Assembly (NCBI RefSeq): GCF_000187245.1
Contig: NC_027863.1
Span: forward strand, 432,735-496,734
DNA length: 64,000 bases
Direction of reading: 5' to 3'
Source of the DNA: Ogataea parapolymorpha DL-1
Taxonomy: Eukaryota > Ascomycota > Pichiomycetes > Pichiales > Pichiaceae
Below the pieces are notes generated by a model. That model did no database searches, had not been told where the DNA came from, and worked only from the letters and a program-made list of their open reading frames with translations. Positions 28,130-38,387 of this stretch are shown one piece after another (the stretch's first letter is position 1; every line of letters starts with the position of its first letter). The translations under genes were made by a program, and so were the position numbers.

Positions 28130-29233
28130 TCAATGCCCAGAAGGCCCAAAGTGCTCGTCCAGAATTCTGTATTTCATTTTTGTATACCAATTGTTCAAAT
28201 CTTTGTAGTCTTGATGCAAGGCAACGATAATCAATGTCATATTATCGAACCCGATGCCAGTTATTGTATTTGCCATCCTGATACAATTATCAAGAATTAT
28301 CTCATTGATCTCAGGTAGTTTTTTTCCTAGCGAGAGATGATGCCTCACCAAACGTACCAATTCATGAGACTTGTAGCAATCCCATATTCCATCGCAAGCA
28401 AGAATAAAGAACTCATCAAGCTGAGTAATCTTATGTATGAGAATATCGGGTTCTGCAGTAACTTGATATTCTTCAGGAGGAGTATATTTGTGTTTGGCTG
28501 TTCTGAACATCAGTTGTCTGGAGTAATTGTTTTCTGTATGCATCTTGAAGCCGAAATCTCCAAAGGCTCTACTCAAAGCCAAAATTGAATTCACTCTGTT
28601 GGTAGAAACGTATCCTCCGTCGCTGTGGATTCGCATTAGCTCACCCAGGTTCCTTGGCTTATGATCAAAAGATAGCGTTTTTGTGGCTCCCTTTCGACTC
28701 AATATACACCTTGAGTCACCGGAATTAGCAACAAATGCGTAACCACAAAAGATCATCAGCACCACTGCTGTTGTTCCACTGTTGTTATCGTGATGGCTAT
28801 AGAGCATGGAGTCACATTTCATAAATGATGATCGCAGAAGCCGAGGAAAATCAATTGTCTTTAACACTTCTTCGCAATTCAAAAGCTTGGATCTAGATAC
28901 CTGAGGCAAATTGTTGATCGTCACTATAAGCTCATCTCGCAAAAGCGATGGCAGTTTTTGGCTAACATATCTAGATGCTCCTGAACCGCCATGTCCGTCA
29001 AAGACACCATAGATGTTAATTTGAAGAGATTCCAGATCACACTCTGTATTCTCATCTTGTCTTCTGATGTCAACTCCCTCTTCCGTCACGAATATTCTTT
29101 CGTTCAAATCACAGAACGCGTCTTCCATGGTCAACCTATATCCTTGCATTTCCCCGATTGAATGCGATATATGATCATGTTGGACAAGTGTGATGTTTTT
29201 CTCTGTGATCGGCTGCGAAAGAAGCTGCCCCAT
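28130..29233 (-). CDS. PTC4: PP2C-type protein phosphatase
   Basis: This is a metal-dependent Ser/Thr phosphatase (PPM family). The 367-residue product (Ptc4 393) starts MGQLLS, identical to the yeast protein's first six residues and a good N-myristoylation signal. It has the PP2C motifs MQGYRLTMEDA, VFDGHGG, SGDSRC and ACDGIWD, which carry the metal-binding Asp residues. ATG 29233 is the only start that fits. It lies next to TPS1 on the same strand, the arrangement of PTC4 (YBR125C) and TPS1 (YBR126C) in S. cerevisiae, which supports orthology. Confidence 0.93.
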   Translation of the reverse strand: MGQLLSQPITEKNITLVQHDHISHSIGEMQGYRLTMEDAFCDLNERIFVTEEGVDIRRQDENTECDLESLQINIYGVFDGHGGSGASRYVSQKLPSLLRDELIVTINNLPQVSRSKLLNCEEVLKTIDFPRLLRSSFMKCDSMLYSHHDNNSGTTAVVLMIFCGYAFVANSGDSRCILSRKGATKTLSFDHKPRNLGELMRIHSDGGYVSTNRVNSILALSRAFGDFGFKMHTENNYSRQLMFRTAKHKYTPPEEYQVTAEPDILIHKITQLDEFFILACDGIWDCYKSHELVRLVRHHLSLGKKLPEINEIILDNCIRMANTITGIGFDNMTLIIVALHQDYKDLNNWYTKMKYRILDEHFGPSGH

Positions 29234-29455
29234 ATTGTGATTTACGAGATGATTCGGGAAACCAAATTTATTACGCCCTCCAGCTCAATTGGATCAAATT
29301 AATTTGGTCAAATATATTGTTATCGTTCAATTTTTACAGCCCAACAAAATGATAACTTTATCTACTTTATTTTTATCCTATTAATGTATAAATGTATAAT
29401 ATAAAACTCTTCAAGTACAAATGAACCTTTCAAAATATCCCGCAAACCACAGTAA

Positions 29456-30883
29456 TCACACTCTCGTCAATTCTTTCACAAAGTTCTCTCCCCAATAACT
29501 TGCAGTATATTTCTCAATGTACTTGAACATCTTCTGAAAATTGCCCATCCTTTTCTCTTCACTCATGATCAAGCCTTCGTAAATGGCTTCACTGAGTTCT
29601 TCTGTATTCCACGGATTCACTACGAGAGCGCCATTCAATGACTGAGCAGCTCCCGCAAATTCACTTAAAACTAGAGATCCCTTTCGCTCTTGTTGACAAG
29701 CGATGTACTCATAACTGACCAAATTCATTCCGTCCCGTGTCGATGACACTACACAAACATCACTAGCAGCGTAAACAGATATCAGCTCTTGGAAGTTCAC
29801 GCTTTTATGAAGAAAATGGATAGGAACAAATTCGACGGTACCAAATCTACCATTGATTCTTCCCACTAGCTCATTAACAGCTGCCCTCAAAGATTGATAT
29901 TCTTCAACGTCCCCTCGTGAGGGGACTGCCACCTGTATCAAAACAACTTTTCCAATCCACTCAGGGTGTCTTTCCAAAAAAATTTCAAACGCGTGGAGTT
30001 TTTGAGGTACACCTTTGATGTAATCCAGCCTGTCCACCCCAACAATAAGTTTACAATCTTTACCAAACCTGGTTTCCAGTTGTTTTATCCTGCTTTTGAC
30101 CTCATCAGTCTTAAGACCATTCAAGAATTTGTCAACGTCAATGCCAATTGGATAAGCACTGACAGTCACCTGTCTATCATTATAGACAACACCTTGTGGG
30201 CTCGTTCGCAATTTCAATATTCTTTCAACTGAACTAAGGAAGTGACGGACATAATCATAGGTGTGGAAACCTATCAAGTCACAACTAAGCACTCCTTCGA
30301 GAATTTCCTTTCTTACAGGAAGTATCCTGTAAATTTCGCTTGAAGGAAAAGGAGTATGAAGGAAAAACCCAATTTTGACATTCGGTAGCCCCTTCTTATT
30401 TAGTTGGTCTCTTAATAATGAAGGTAACAGCATGAGATGATAATCATGTACCCAGATAACGTCCCCATCTTTTATCTCTTTTAAGATCGTTTGGCAAAAT
30501 AGTTTATTTGCTTCCAAATAAGCGGCCCAAGCAATTTCATCAAAATTCATCTCCCCAGGGTGGTAGTGGAACAATGGCCAAAGTATAGAATTGCTAAAGC
30601 CGTTATAATGTAAGTCTGCAATTTCGTCACTCAACCATATCGGATAACAATTGAACTTTTCCTTCAAATCCTGCTCAACAGTTTGTCTTCCCTGTTCGCT
30701 ATCAACAGACATCCCAGGCCATCCAAACCATCGAAATGGATTTTTGAGCCCCTGTAATGCCGTCACCAATCCGCCTGATGACATAGTATAGTCGTATCTA
30801 GGTTTCCCATTTTCATCATCTTCAGTCTTCTTAATAGTGACTGGAATTCTATTTGAAACCACTATAACATTACCTTTGACCAT
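29456..30883 (-). CDS. TPS1: Alpha,alpha-trehalose-phosphate synthase (UDP-forming)
   Basis: This GT20 retaining glycosyltransferase makes trehalose-6-phosphate from UDP-glucose and glucose-6-phosphate in the trehalose synthase complex. The 475-residue product (495 in S. cerevisiae) contains VVSNRIPVT, WFGWPG, VHDYHLMLLPSLLR, FFLHTPFPSSEIYR, VDRLDYIKGVPQKL and DGMNLVSYEY, covering both substrate sites. There is no phosphatase domain, so it is TPS1, not TPS2 or TSL1. ATG 30883 begins a conserved N-terminal beta strand. The neighbour PTC4 conserves S. cerevisiae order. An AGGGG stress-response-like element lies 155 bp upstream. Confidence 0.97.
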   Translation of the reverse strand: MVKGNVIVVSNRIPVTIKKTEDDENGKPRYDYTMSSGGLVTALQGLKNPFRWFGWPGMSVDSEQGRQTVEQDLKEKFNCYPIWLSDEIADLHYNGFSNSILWPLFHYHPGEMNFDEIAWAAYLEANKLFCQTILKEIKDGDVIWVHDYHLMLLPSLLRDQLNKKGLPNVKIGFFLHTPFPSSEIYRILPVRKEILEGVLSCDLIGFHTYDYVRHFLSSVERILKLRTSPQGVVYNDRQVTVSAYPIGIDVDKFLNGLKTDEVKSRIKQLETRFGKDCKLIVGVDRLDYIKGVPQKLHAFEIFLERHPEWIGKVVLIQVAVPSRGDVEEYQSLRAAVNELVGRINGRFGTVEFVPIHFLHKSVNFQELISVYAASDVCVVSSTRDGMNLVSYEYIACQQERKGSLVLSEFAGAAQSLNGALVVNPWNTEELSEAIYEGLIMSEEKRMGNFQKMFKYIEKYTASYWGENFVKELTRV

Positions 30884-31766
30884 TGTATCAATTGGGTAAT
30901 AAATGATTAGCTTTAAGGATGAAAAGTGTAGCTTGATTTGCTATAGGGAAATGTTATTTTTCCTTTATATTCAATTATTGCTTTTTAGAAGTTCGTGGAA
31001 TTTTCGAAAATAATGTCTCACCATGAAAAGTTTCAAAAGGGGTTTTATAGCTTCCGAGCCTCTCATCTGGAGATTCATAGTATCCTCATCACAATCTATT
31101 GGCGGTAAGTCTGTTTTCTATTATAGGATTAATCAATCTATTGCTGTGTCTGAAGGGTGCAACTCATGATATTACACCCTCACACCATGTCAACTGCCCC
31201 ATGTTTGACATTCTTCAAATACTAGAATAACATTTGCTTCCTTCATCGAAAGTTTTGGGACAGGAACAAAGCGTGCCGTATATGGTGTTGTTACGAATCG
31301 GGCCATACATACCTCAGATACCTATATACGACAAGAATCATTGGGGAAATTCGATTCATTTCGAATCGATCATTTCCGTATGTGCAAAAGGTACGATAAG
31401 GTTTTGATTTCACTGGTGAGTGTACCTTTTATCCCCCATTTTGACGTGTTCGACTCGTGGATAGCGATCCCAAATTCGAGAAAGCTTTTAAAAGCCGCAT
31501 TCGCATTTGGCGCTGACGAATTCGATGGAATTCTATCGTGGCTGCCTCACATCGAAAGCTGAAAGAACTATTTTTTTTTAACGAACGGTTCACAAATCTC
31601 GACTATTTTTTTTCGCGATATAACGTAATGAAATCCGAAAAGCTTTGTTGATAATTTTCCTAATGTGGTATTTGAAGATCAAATGCTAAACTAAGCAAAC
31701 AGGCGAATAGATTTTAGAGTCTATTGACACCAAGCTGATATTTGTGGAGTTATTGTGTTTGCAGTG
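30884..31766. other. Divergent intergenic region between TPS1 and an unrecognised gene
   Basis: These 883 bp hold the TPS1 promoter with one STRE-like element. An open frame at 31341-31562 has no recognisable motif and no support as a gene. Confidence 0.4.
31038..31042. promoter_or_regulatory. STRE-like element upstream of TPS1
   Basis: AGGGG, the core bound by Msn2/4-type factors, lies 155 bp upstream of the TPS1 ATG. TPS1 is a stress-response-element-controlled gene in S. cerevisiae. A five-base match is weak evidence alone. Confidence 0.3.
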
Positions 31767-32828
31767 ATGTGGAGATATTTCTGGTCTAGAAATGAGGTAG
31801 CCGTCAATGTTCCGAGATACCAGGGAGGCGAAAACGAAGATTCTGTTGATCTTCAAATCAAATCTTTGATGTATATGTTTGAGAGACTGAAGATATATAA
31901 TTTTGCCCCCTTTCTCAAGATTTTAGACTCAGGGGAAGTCTCTTTTGACTGGCTCTCGAAACCTGACGCACCAATTCATCCTGATGTGATTATCAACGAC
32001 AAGTTGGACTCGGTTTATGACATCCAATCATTCAAAAAGATTCTCCTTGACGACCCTTATCGAATTCTGATTGACTATTGCAAAAACAAATTCAGGTCGT
32101 ATTTGATTCTAAGTGATAGTCCTAAAGAGTTCTCAGAACTTCCCAAGTTCATGGCTCCAGACTTTCAATTTACAATATTGAAAGCCAACTCTTCGGACAA
32201 GAATTATATTGATGTGTTGGTCAACAAATCTGATATATATAAAGAACATAATATTAGCCAACGAGTGAAGACAGATATTGCGAGAGAAATCATTGCTGCA
32301 CAAAGAGCCTGTTCTAATGACAAGGTTTTCGATAAGAACGATAGAGCAAAGATTATTAGATTTTATGTTCAAAAACTTGCATACCACATACAGGTGGAAA
32401 GGATCTATAAGGCAACTTTGAAGTCAAAAGAACAAAGGCTTCAAAGTACCAGGGCCATACTACTGGACGCCAGCAGGCCAAGAGGATTGAAATCTCATAG
32501 GTCTGCAGTCAACCTGCAAATCTCTCAACCGCTGAAATCCAGCAATCGCAGTACTTTACGTGCTAAACCATCCATGTCAATTATGAAACTTGATAAAGTA
32601 TACTCCGAAAGTACCCAAGAATCGGATTCATCGGACACCCTGATATCATCTGAGACATCGGAAACGGGAAGCGATAACTCTCTAGAGACGCTATTCCCTG
32701 TAGTCGAAATGCGCTCCGAAAAAAGGTTTACGGAAGAAGAGAAGAATTTCACGTACGAGCAAAGCAAATTAGCAGTCAGGATAAGGGTTGAACGCGAAAG
32801 AACCCACTTGCAAAAGTCACACGCATAG
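31767..32828 (+). CDS. Unrecognised protein, 353 aa
   Basis: I do not recognise this gene. From the first ATG (31767) it encodes 353 residues, starting MWRYFWSRNE. The first two thirds look globular, with many hydrophobic and charged residues (for example FAPFLKILDSGEVSFDWL and RAKIIRFYVQKLAYHIQ) and helical segments. The last third is basic then Ser/Thr-rich and acidic (about residues 235-310, with repeated SS, ES and TS), and it ends in a charged helix. There is no signal peptide or clear transmembrane segment. The frame opens at GTG 31755, just after a TTTGCAG that could be a splice acceptor, so an upstream exon is possible. It converges with SRB2, 34 bp apart. The length and uninterrupted frame make a real gene likely. 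Confidence 0.8.
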   Translation: MWRYFWSRNEVAVNVPRYQGGENEDSVDLQIKSLMYMFERLKIYNFAPFLKILDSGEVSFDWLSKPDAPIHPDVIINDKLDSVYDIQSFKKILLDDPYRILIDYCKNKFRSYLILSDSPKEFSELPKFMAPDFQFTILKANSSDKNYIDVLVNKSDIYKEHNISQRVKTDIAREIIAAQRACSNDKVFDKNDRAKIIRFYVQKLAYHIQVERIYKATLKSKEQRLQSTRAILLDASRPRGLKSHRSAVNLQISQPLKSSNRSTLRAKPSMSIMKLDKVYSESTQESDSSDTLISSETSETGSDNSLETLFPVVEMRSEKRFTEEEKNFTYEQSKLAVRIRVERERTHLQKSHA

Positions 32829-32862
32829 GCAACAGAGCTTCAATATTTTCATATTGTTATAT

Positions 32863-33633
32863 TTAAAACTGCAACGCATCGCAATATTGCTGACATAAGT
32901 CACTTAGATAGTCCAGCTTAGTCTCGTTGAGAACGTTGAAGCACAAGTTGCCTTCTGGAAACTTGTACAAATCTATCAAGCTTTTGATCTTATTGATGCT
33001 ATTCGTAAATTTAACAATCAAACCGTTACGCTCCAAATTATCGTCTTGCTGAATTTCATCGTCAAGGTGTTCTATTTCGATAAGAAATCCTTTGAATAAT
33101 CCATGGAGAAAGCAGTTACTGGTTCTCAGCCTGAATTTTTCATTTTGACCGTTTTCATTCAATCCAGGCACAGAAATAATGTATCCATATCCTCCTTCTC
33201 CCTTGATCGTTTGCTTTACAGTCCAAAGGCTGGCAAGTTTTTTCGTTATAAGTCGCTCAAAATTCTCCATTGTCGTTCCCATATTGTTGGCGCATCCATG
33301 TTTGATGTGCTCTATAAGTGCTGAGTTTTCAGGACTTGAAGAATCATTGAAAAGTGTGCCGGTATTTGGAATTTTTGTGATGATGGATTTCGAGTTATTA
33401 ATTATACTAATCGTTTGGTTGCTATAATATGACAATTGAAGAGTGTAGAGGTATCTGTTGGCTATCTGGTTTGGTTCAAAGTTTGCAGGCCTTGAAAATT
33501 TGTTATTCAGAAATATCTTGAGCTCAAAATTCCAAGGGCCAAGCGATTGCGGCAATTCATTGGACAAAAGATCGTGGAATGTGGTAATCGTGGTGGGTGT
33601 GGCATTTTGAACAAATAGTACACTATTTTGCAT
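32863..33633 (-). CDS. SRB2: Mediator complex subunit 20 (head module)
   Basis: Med20/Srb2 is a subunit of the Mediator head that, with Med18, contacts RNA polymerase II and the general machinery. The 256-residue product (210 in S. cerevisiae) begins MQNSVLFVQNATPTTITTF, aligning with yeast SAVIFVERATPATL. It shares IKGEGG (yeast IKGDAG), GLFKGFLIEIE (yeast GFKGLLIELQ) and the terminal QQYCDALQF (yeast YQYVRALEL). About 45 extra residues sit in the middle, between the conserved strands. ATG 33633 is the natural start. It is divergent from PRP9, with 115 bp between starts. Confidence 0.87.
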   Translation of the reverse strand: MQNSVLFVQNATPTTITTFHDLLSNELPQSLGPWNFELKIFLNNKFSRPANFEPNQIANRYLYTLQLSYYSNQTISIINNSKSIITKIPNTGTLFNDSSSPENSALIEHIKHGCANNMGTTMENFERLITKKLASLWTVKQTIKGEGGYGYIISVPGLNENGQNEKFRLRTSNCFLHGLFKGFLIEIEHLDDEIQQDDNLERNGLIVKFTNSINKIKSLIDLYKFPEGNLCFNVLNETKLDYLSDLCQQYCDALQF

Positions 33634-33748
33634 TAGATGATAGATAACATCTTTGTTTGAGTACGTACGCTGTCACCATCAGAAATAAAAATGATACAAC
33701 AAAATTTATAGATTTAGATACACAGCCCGTAAGATAAATTTTACCCTA

Positions 33749-35215
33749 ATGTCCTTGGAAGAGAAGAGAGCAATATTGGAGGATTTGGATCGGATGGAAT
33801 ATGCTATCGCAACTAGGTTCTGTAAATTTTCTGATTTGTATCAGCCTTCGCAACTTGAACGATCACGCATCTCGTCTTCTGACAAAGAATCATTGGCAAA
33901 AACTGTATTACTGAGACTTGAAATAAAACGTTTCTTGGACAGGAGACGGTTCCAAACACGAAAATTGAGTTCATTATTATATGATCAAGATCACTTACAT
34001 ACCTTGAGGGAATTCGATGATTGTTATATGCGTCTTTCAAAAAAACATGATCGATTGTTACATTTAGGATTGAATGCTAATGATGTCGAGAAAGAAGAAC
34101 TAGATAAATATGCTTTGTATTCAGGTGACAAAGGAGAGAAATGTAACAGAAGAAGGCTGTTGAGTTCTTATGCAAGAGATCTTCGACTATCGTCAATGTT
34201 TGGCCCGAAAGAGGCTTTAGGTGAAATTTTAGACCTGAGCGAGAATTTCAAGGAATGGTTAAATTTACCAAAAAAGCAGTTCTCCTATGGGGAAAATATG
34301 CCATCATATGCAGATTATCTTTCAGGACTTACCAAATTCGATTGCGAAACCTATGATAAGGAGTCTGTTCAATATAAGACCTACATCAAGAACCTTGCCG
34401 AATATTTGTCAAATTTCTATATTAAAACTCGTCCTTTGAATAGACCTGAAATTGACATCGATCGTATCAAGCAATCTTTTTCTTCCGCATTAATTGGCGA
34501 TGGAGATAATGTTTATTGCCTGATTTGTCAAAAGGACTTCGCAAAATTGTCCGTATTCAATTCTCATTTGAATGGAAAAAAGCATAAAAAAGCAGTATCA
34601 AGAACTGAGACTTATCGAGTTGCTCTGAACGAGCATTTGGTGATAGAGACCATAAAACTTCTCAATAAAGAACTCGAAAACACGAAAAAAGAAGCTGAAA
34701 GGTACTCTTCTTTAAGTTTTAGAGAAAAAGAGCTTGAAACTAATGACGCTAAGAATCTTTCTGATTACGAATATGAAACTATTGCTGATTCTCATAATGA
34801 CCATAAGTTTGATGACCATGGAGACCTCCATCATCTTGGCAATGACGAAACTTCACCAATCGGTCCGGATGGAAAGCCAATCCCTTTATGGCTGTGGAAA
34901 CTCAAAGGGTACGATATGGTGTTCACATGCGAGATCTGTGGAAACGTTAAGTTCAAGGGTAAAGAAGTCTTTCACAGCCATTTTACAGAGCCAACGCATT
35001 TGCATGGACTCAAAATGCTCGGTGTTATGGGGGAATATAATGCATTTCGAGACTTAAATAAGATTGACGACGTCCTGGAGCTCTCCAACTATTTGGAAAA
35101 AAAACAGAGAAATGATGCACAATACAAAGATGATGGGGTTGAAGTGGAAGATGAAGAGGGTAATGTTATGAGTAGAAAAGTCTATGAACAATTAAAGAAG
35201 CAGGGTCTAATTTAA
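33749..35215 (+). CDS. PRP9: Splicing factor SF3a subunit 3 (SF3a60)
   Basis: Prp9 is a subunit of the SF3a complex of the U2 snRNP, needed for pre-spliceosome assembly in the nucleus. The 488-residue product (530 in yeast) has a long helical N-terminal region and a U1-type C2H2 zinc finger (YCLICQKDFAKLSVFNSHLN, about residue 255). An acidic His-rich stretch comes next, then the conserved PIPLWLWKL motif and a C-terminal matrin-type finger (FTCEICGNVKFKG with HSHFTEPTH). These are all diagnostic of SF3a60. The ATG at 33749 is the first in the frame. It converges with PTA1, 30 bp between stops. Confidence 0.95.
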   Translation: MSLEEKRAILEDLDRMEYAIATRFCKFSDLYQPSQLERSRISSSDKESLAKTVLLRLEIKRFLDRRRFQTRKLSSLLYDQDHLHTLREFDDCYMRLSKKHDRLLHLGLNANDVEKEELDKYALYSGDKGEKCNRRRLLSSYARDLRLSSMFGPKEALGEILDLSENFKEWLNLPKKQFSYGENMPSYADYLSGLTKFDCETYDKESVQYKTYIKNLAEYLSNFYIKTRPLNRPEIDIDRIKQSFSSALIGDGDNVYCLICQKDFAKLSVFNSHLNGKKHKKAVSRTETYRVALNEHLVIETIKLLNKELENTKKEAERYSSLSFREKELETNDAKNLSDYEYETIADSHNDHKFDDHGDLHHLGNDETSPIGPDGKPIPLWLWKLKGYDMVFTCEICGNVKFKGKEVFHSHFTEPTHLHGLKMLGVMGEYNAFRDLNKIDDVLELSNYLEKKQRNDAQYKDDGVEVEDEEGNVMSRKVYEQLKKQGLI

Positions 35216-35245
35216 CGTCTTTAGATATGTCGTTGTTTCGTTCTT

Positions 35246-37417
35246 CTATTGCTGAGGACCATACTTTTTGAGGTAAATCGAGCATTCCCTTTTTAGCGCA
35301 TCATCGCTGCTTGTATCATTTAGCATGTCTGTAAGTAGCCCCAAACAGTCGTGTAACACGGGTGGCCTGAACATAATGAGATATAACAAAGATTGAAAAC
35401 CGAGTTTGGATCTAACAGGATCTTTACACAAAGATCGAATTTTTGAGATGAGACTCTTATCCAGGTAAGGTAACTCGCTCATCAATCTGATGAAAAGTTT
35501 TCTGTCACTCGATTCCAAGAATGGAATCAAATTGTCTAAGGTAAATGCACAGTATGTCATATAATTTCCGTCTCTCAATGGCTGAATACCTGTGGTATCA
35601 CGTATCTCAGAGTAATATTCTTCATTTAGCCACTCAATGACTCCATCAATTCTATTTCTCATGTCGTCTTTGAAGTAGTTAAATACAGAATTCCTCATAC
35701 AATTGGCTAGCTCATAATCAGCTAGTCCGCGGGTTGCAAGTCGAGAAAGGATTTTAATCCAAGACTCTTCATTCCAATTCGAGATCGCAAGTTTATCGAG
35801 CGCATTTTGTTGTATCGAAGAATCTAAGCTTGACTTATTTTGCTTGACCTTTTGAGCAGACAGCTTGACGAAGTTGCTTATAATAAGTCCCAGTTGCTCT
35901 TTCTTATTGTTGAGAGAAAATTCAGTAGGTACCGGAACCAGAAATTCTCCCTTCAATTCGTCATCACTATACGTGTCATCAGTTTCGTTTGAGGTTTCAT
36001 TTCCAGTATCTGCCTTTATCTTCCTACGTACACCATCTTCGTCATCCTCTGTACGCTTTCTTTTCAAAGATCCTTCATTGCTAGGGGGGATATATATTCC
36101 TTGAAAAGCGGTATCGGTGTTCGTTGTAAGGTCTTTATATCTATCAAAAACGATTGTCAGACCTTTTACCAGCTTGGCAGCGCTTATCTTCTGTAAAGCT
36201 GTAACAACCATTGAGACCAGTATATCTGTTGGGATAGATGACATATCAAATTCTGTCAATTGATCATTTGGCTTGATCAGATTGTATATGGATTTATAGT
36301 CATGGGATCTGGCAATCTTGGACTCGTTGTAGAATAGCATATTGTTTCTCTGTATAGCCTCAACCTTCTGTTTCTTTATCTCTTTCACCTCGGGGTCATC
36401 ATCGTCATCAACGTTTAGTATTCCCTTTTGTCTTTGATCTCGTGCCTTGTCCACCAAGTAGTTGAACTTATTCTCAAATCTAGTTCTCAGGCCCGGATCC
36501 TTTGCCAAGAACCCTTTGTTTAAAAGTATAGAAATCAGGCACTTGTCGACTCTGTCATTAAACCTTTTGATGAGTTTCATTTTAAGCTTTTCTTCTCGTT
36601 CGAAACGTGGTTCAATCTTCAATTGCGACTCGTAGGCTAGGACAAACATAATAAACTTATTCGAGAGGAATTTGGGTCTTGATTTGAACAGCGTCATCAT
36701 TGTAGACATGATCGTGGTGAATATTGCAGTTGGAAGCAAAACATCATCATTCAAGACTGCAAACAGATTGTCTAATAGATTTTGTGCTTGCGACGACAAA
36801 TTTGAATTTAAAAGAAACGGATGGTTACTTTTAATCATAGAGACCGATATATCATGTTCGATATCAATACCAGAGGAAGACGCCGGGAGTTGAACTTGAA
36901 TAACTTTTCCGATTAGTTTGATCAGGGAAGTTTTGCATGCTATTGATCTCGAGAGGTCAGTTTCCGGATTATATGGCTGTAATGGATATGAAGAGGGCCA
37001 CTGAGAAAGTAGGTAGTCTTTGACATCAGAGAGGCGTTCCCATTCGTCTTCGTTCGGATTTTGGACCATCTGCATAAAAATAAGATCGTATGTAGCGTTG
37101 AGAATATCAATACACTTCTGTATAATCAAGTAATTTGGAGATCTCTGTTCGTTACGAATTATCAAATAATCGAGAAGCTGAATCACTTTGACAGACTGTT
37201 GGCTTCTTAATTCGAAAGACTCGATTTTTTTCTCGTAAAAGGCCTTGTAGATAAAGCTCAAACACTGATACTGAAGTCGAAACTCGTTACATGGGGTTCC
37301 TATGCATATAGAGATTGTTGTGTCAAGAATTTGCTCAAAAAAGTTTGGATGATCAAATGCCAATTTTTCGGCTTCTTTCAATTGATCGAGCTGTTTCGAA
37401 TCTAGGTCTGTGGTCAT
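35246..37417 (-). CDS. PTA1: Symplekin-like subunit of cleavage and polyadenylation factor
   Basis: Pta1 is the symplekin-like scaffold of yeast CPF that links Ssu72, Ysh1 and other subunits in mRNA 3'-end formation. The 723-residue product (785 in yeast) opens with a helical HEAT-type domain, the Ssu72-binding part (about residues 1-300). A conserved central stretch follows (YNLIKPNDQLTEFDMSSIP, about residue 385), then an acidic and basic linker with KRKR, and a helical C-terminal domain. ATG 37417 is well placed. The assignment rests on overall architecture and the symplekin/Pta1 N-terminal and central motifs; no catalytic residues exist to check. Confidence 0.82.
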   Translation of the reverse strand: MTTDLDSKQLDQLKEAEKLAFDHPNFFEQILDTTISICIGTPCNEFRLQYQCLSFIYKAFYEKKIESFELRSQQSVKVIQLLDYLIIRNEQRSPNYLIIQKCIDILNATYDLIFMQMVQNPNEDEWERLSDVKDYLLSQWPSSYPLQPYNPETDLSRSIACKTSLIKLIGKVIQVQLPASSSGIDIEHDISVSMIKSNHPFLLNSNLSSQAQNLLDNLFAVLNDDVLLPTAIFTTIMSTMMTLFKSRPKFLSNKFIMFVLAYESQLKIEPRFEREEKLKMKLIKRFNDRVDKCLISILLNKGFLAKDPGLRTRFENKFNYLVDKARDQRQKGILNVDDDDDPEVKEIKKQKVEAIQRNNMLFYNESKIARSHDYKSIYNLIKPNDQLTEFDMSSIPTDILVSMVVTALQKISAAKLVKGLTIVFDRYKDLTTNTDTAFQGIYIPPSNEGSLKRKRTEDDEDGVRRKIKADTGNETSNETDDTYSDDELKGEFLVPVPTEFSLNNKKEQLGLIISNFVKLSAQKVKQNKSSLDSSIQQNALDKLAISNWNEESWIKILSRLATRGLADYELANCMRNSVFNYFKDDMRNRIDGVIEWLNEEYYSEIRDTTGIQPLRDGNYMTYCAFTLDNLIPFLESSDRKLFIRLMSELPYLDKSLISKIRSLCKDPVRSKLGFQSLLYLIMFRPPVLHDCLGLLTDMLNDTSSDDALKRECSIYLKKYGPQQ

Positions 37418-37664
37418 GGGGATGGGTATGATTTAAGAATGGATCTCCGTCCAGTTGAATTAAAACGTAAGCAAAATAAGTCCAATAAACAAGCCGTGAT
37501 ATGGTGTTTTCTTCTTACGATATGAAAGCAAGTATTAGACGATTGGGATTAGTTCATAAACCGTAAAATTAAACAAACTTAACATGACAAGGATAAATTT
37601 ACTCAGAAAAATTAAGGTCTTACAATTACCCGGATATTTTTGGGAATCAATATAGAATTCGAGT

Positions 37665-38387
37665 TTATCGTAAATGGGGTGGGAGCTCTTGATTGGGTAC
37701 ATTTGGGGCAAAATCCTCACCCATCAAATGAGGAGGCACTTCGGATTGGCCCTCACTATATCCTTGAGATTCCTGATGCTGAGGTGGTAGGTAATTTTCA
37801 CGGTTTTGAGGGACGGTGTGATGTCTTTGTCTTTCTCTGTATGTATTCCTGCCTCTCGCTCTTCCCCTGGTATTTCTATATCCGCTCCTTCCATTTCTAT
37901 CAAAGGCATCCCTTCGGCCATGCTCATAGCGATGTCCATACTGCTGTTGTGGTTGCCTTTGTCCGCCGTCAGCACCTCTACCGAACTGCCGACCTTCTTC
38001 AAATCCAGGATCTAAATCTATCTCCATCGAACGCCCATTCACTTTCGTTTTATTGAGGTATTTGATTGAATTTAACGCTCCACTTGGTGTGTCGAATATG
38101 ATAAAACAGAATCCTGTAGGAGTTAGCTTGTGTTTATCAAGGCCCATGATGATTCTCACAATCGTGCCACAATTGCTAAATAGCTCAAACAATTGTTCTT
38201 CAGTTGTATCGAATGAAAGCTTCCCAATATAAACTGTCGAGGAAGACATTGACTTCTTCAGATTTGAGTACCCATTAATCTCATCTCTTCTGGCTTTGTT
38301 GAGAAGGTATGAAGAAGGTCTGTCAAGTCTAAACGTAGAATTCTTGAAATTTGGTGCATCAAATTCTCTCAAGTCAGAGCTCATCAT
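37665..38387 (-). CDS. CBC2: Nuclear cap-binding complex small subunit
   Basis: This is CBP20, the RRM subunit that binds the m7G cap of nuclear transcripts together with Sto1/CBP80. The 240-residue product (208 in yeast) has the characteristic N-terminal region ([20 protein letters not shown]) and the RRM with [10 protein letters not shown] (RNP2) and TGFCFIIF (RNP1, about residue 95). [16 protein letters not shown] follows, matching yeast closely. The C-terminal tail is rich in Arg, Gly and Gln, longer than in S. cerevisiae. The upstream frame begins at TTG, so ATG 38387 (or the adjacent ATG 38384) is the start. Confidence 0.95.
   Translation of the reverse strand: MMSSDLREFDAPNFKNSTFRLDRPSSYLLNKARRDEINGYSNLKKSMSSSTVYIGKLSFDTTEEQLFELFSNCGTIVRIIMGLDKHKLTPTGFCFIIFDTPSGALNSIKYLNKTKVNGRSMEIDLDPGFEEGRQFGRGADGGQRQPQQQYGHRYEHGRRDAFDRNGRSGYRNTRGRARGRNTYRERQRHHTVPQNRENYLPPQHQESQGYSEGQSEVPPHLMGEDFAPNVPNQELPPHLR

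Noticed and set aside
31341..31562. 73-codon open frame upstream of the unrecognised gene
   Set aside because: It begins at a non-ATG codon, has no recognisable motif and lies in the TPS1 divergent promoter region.
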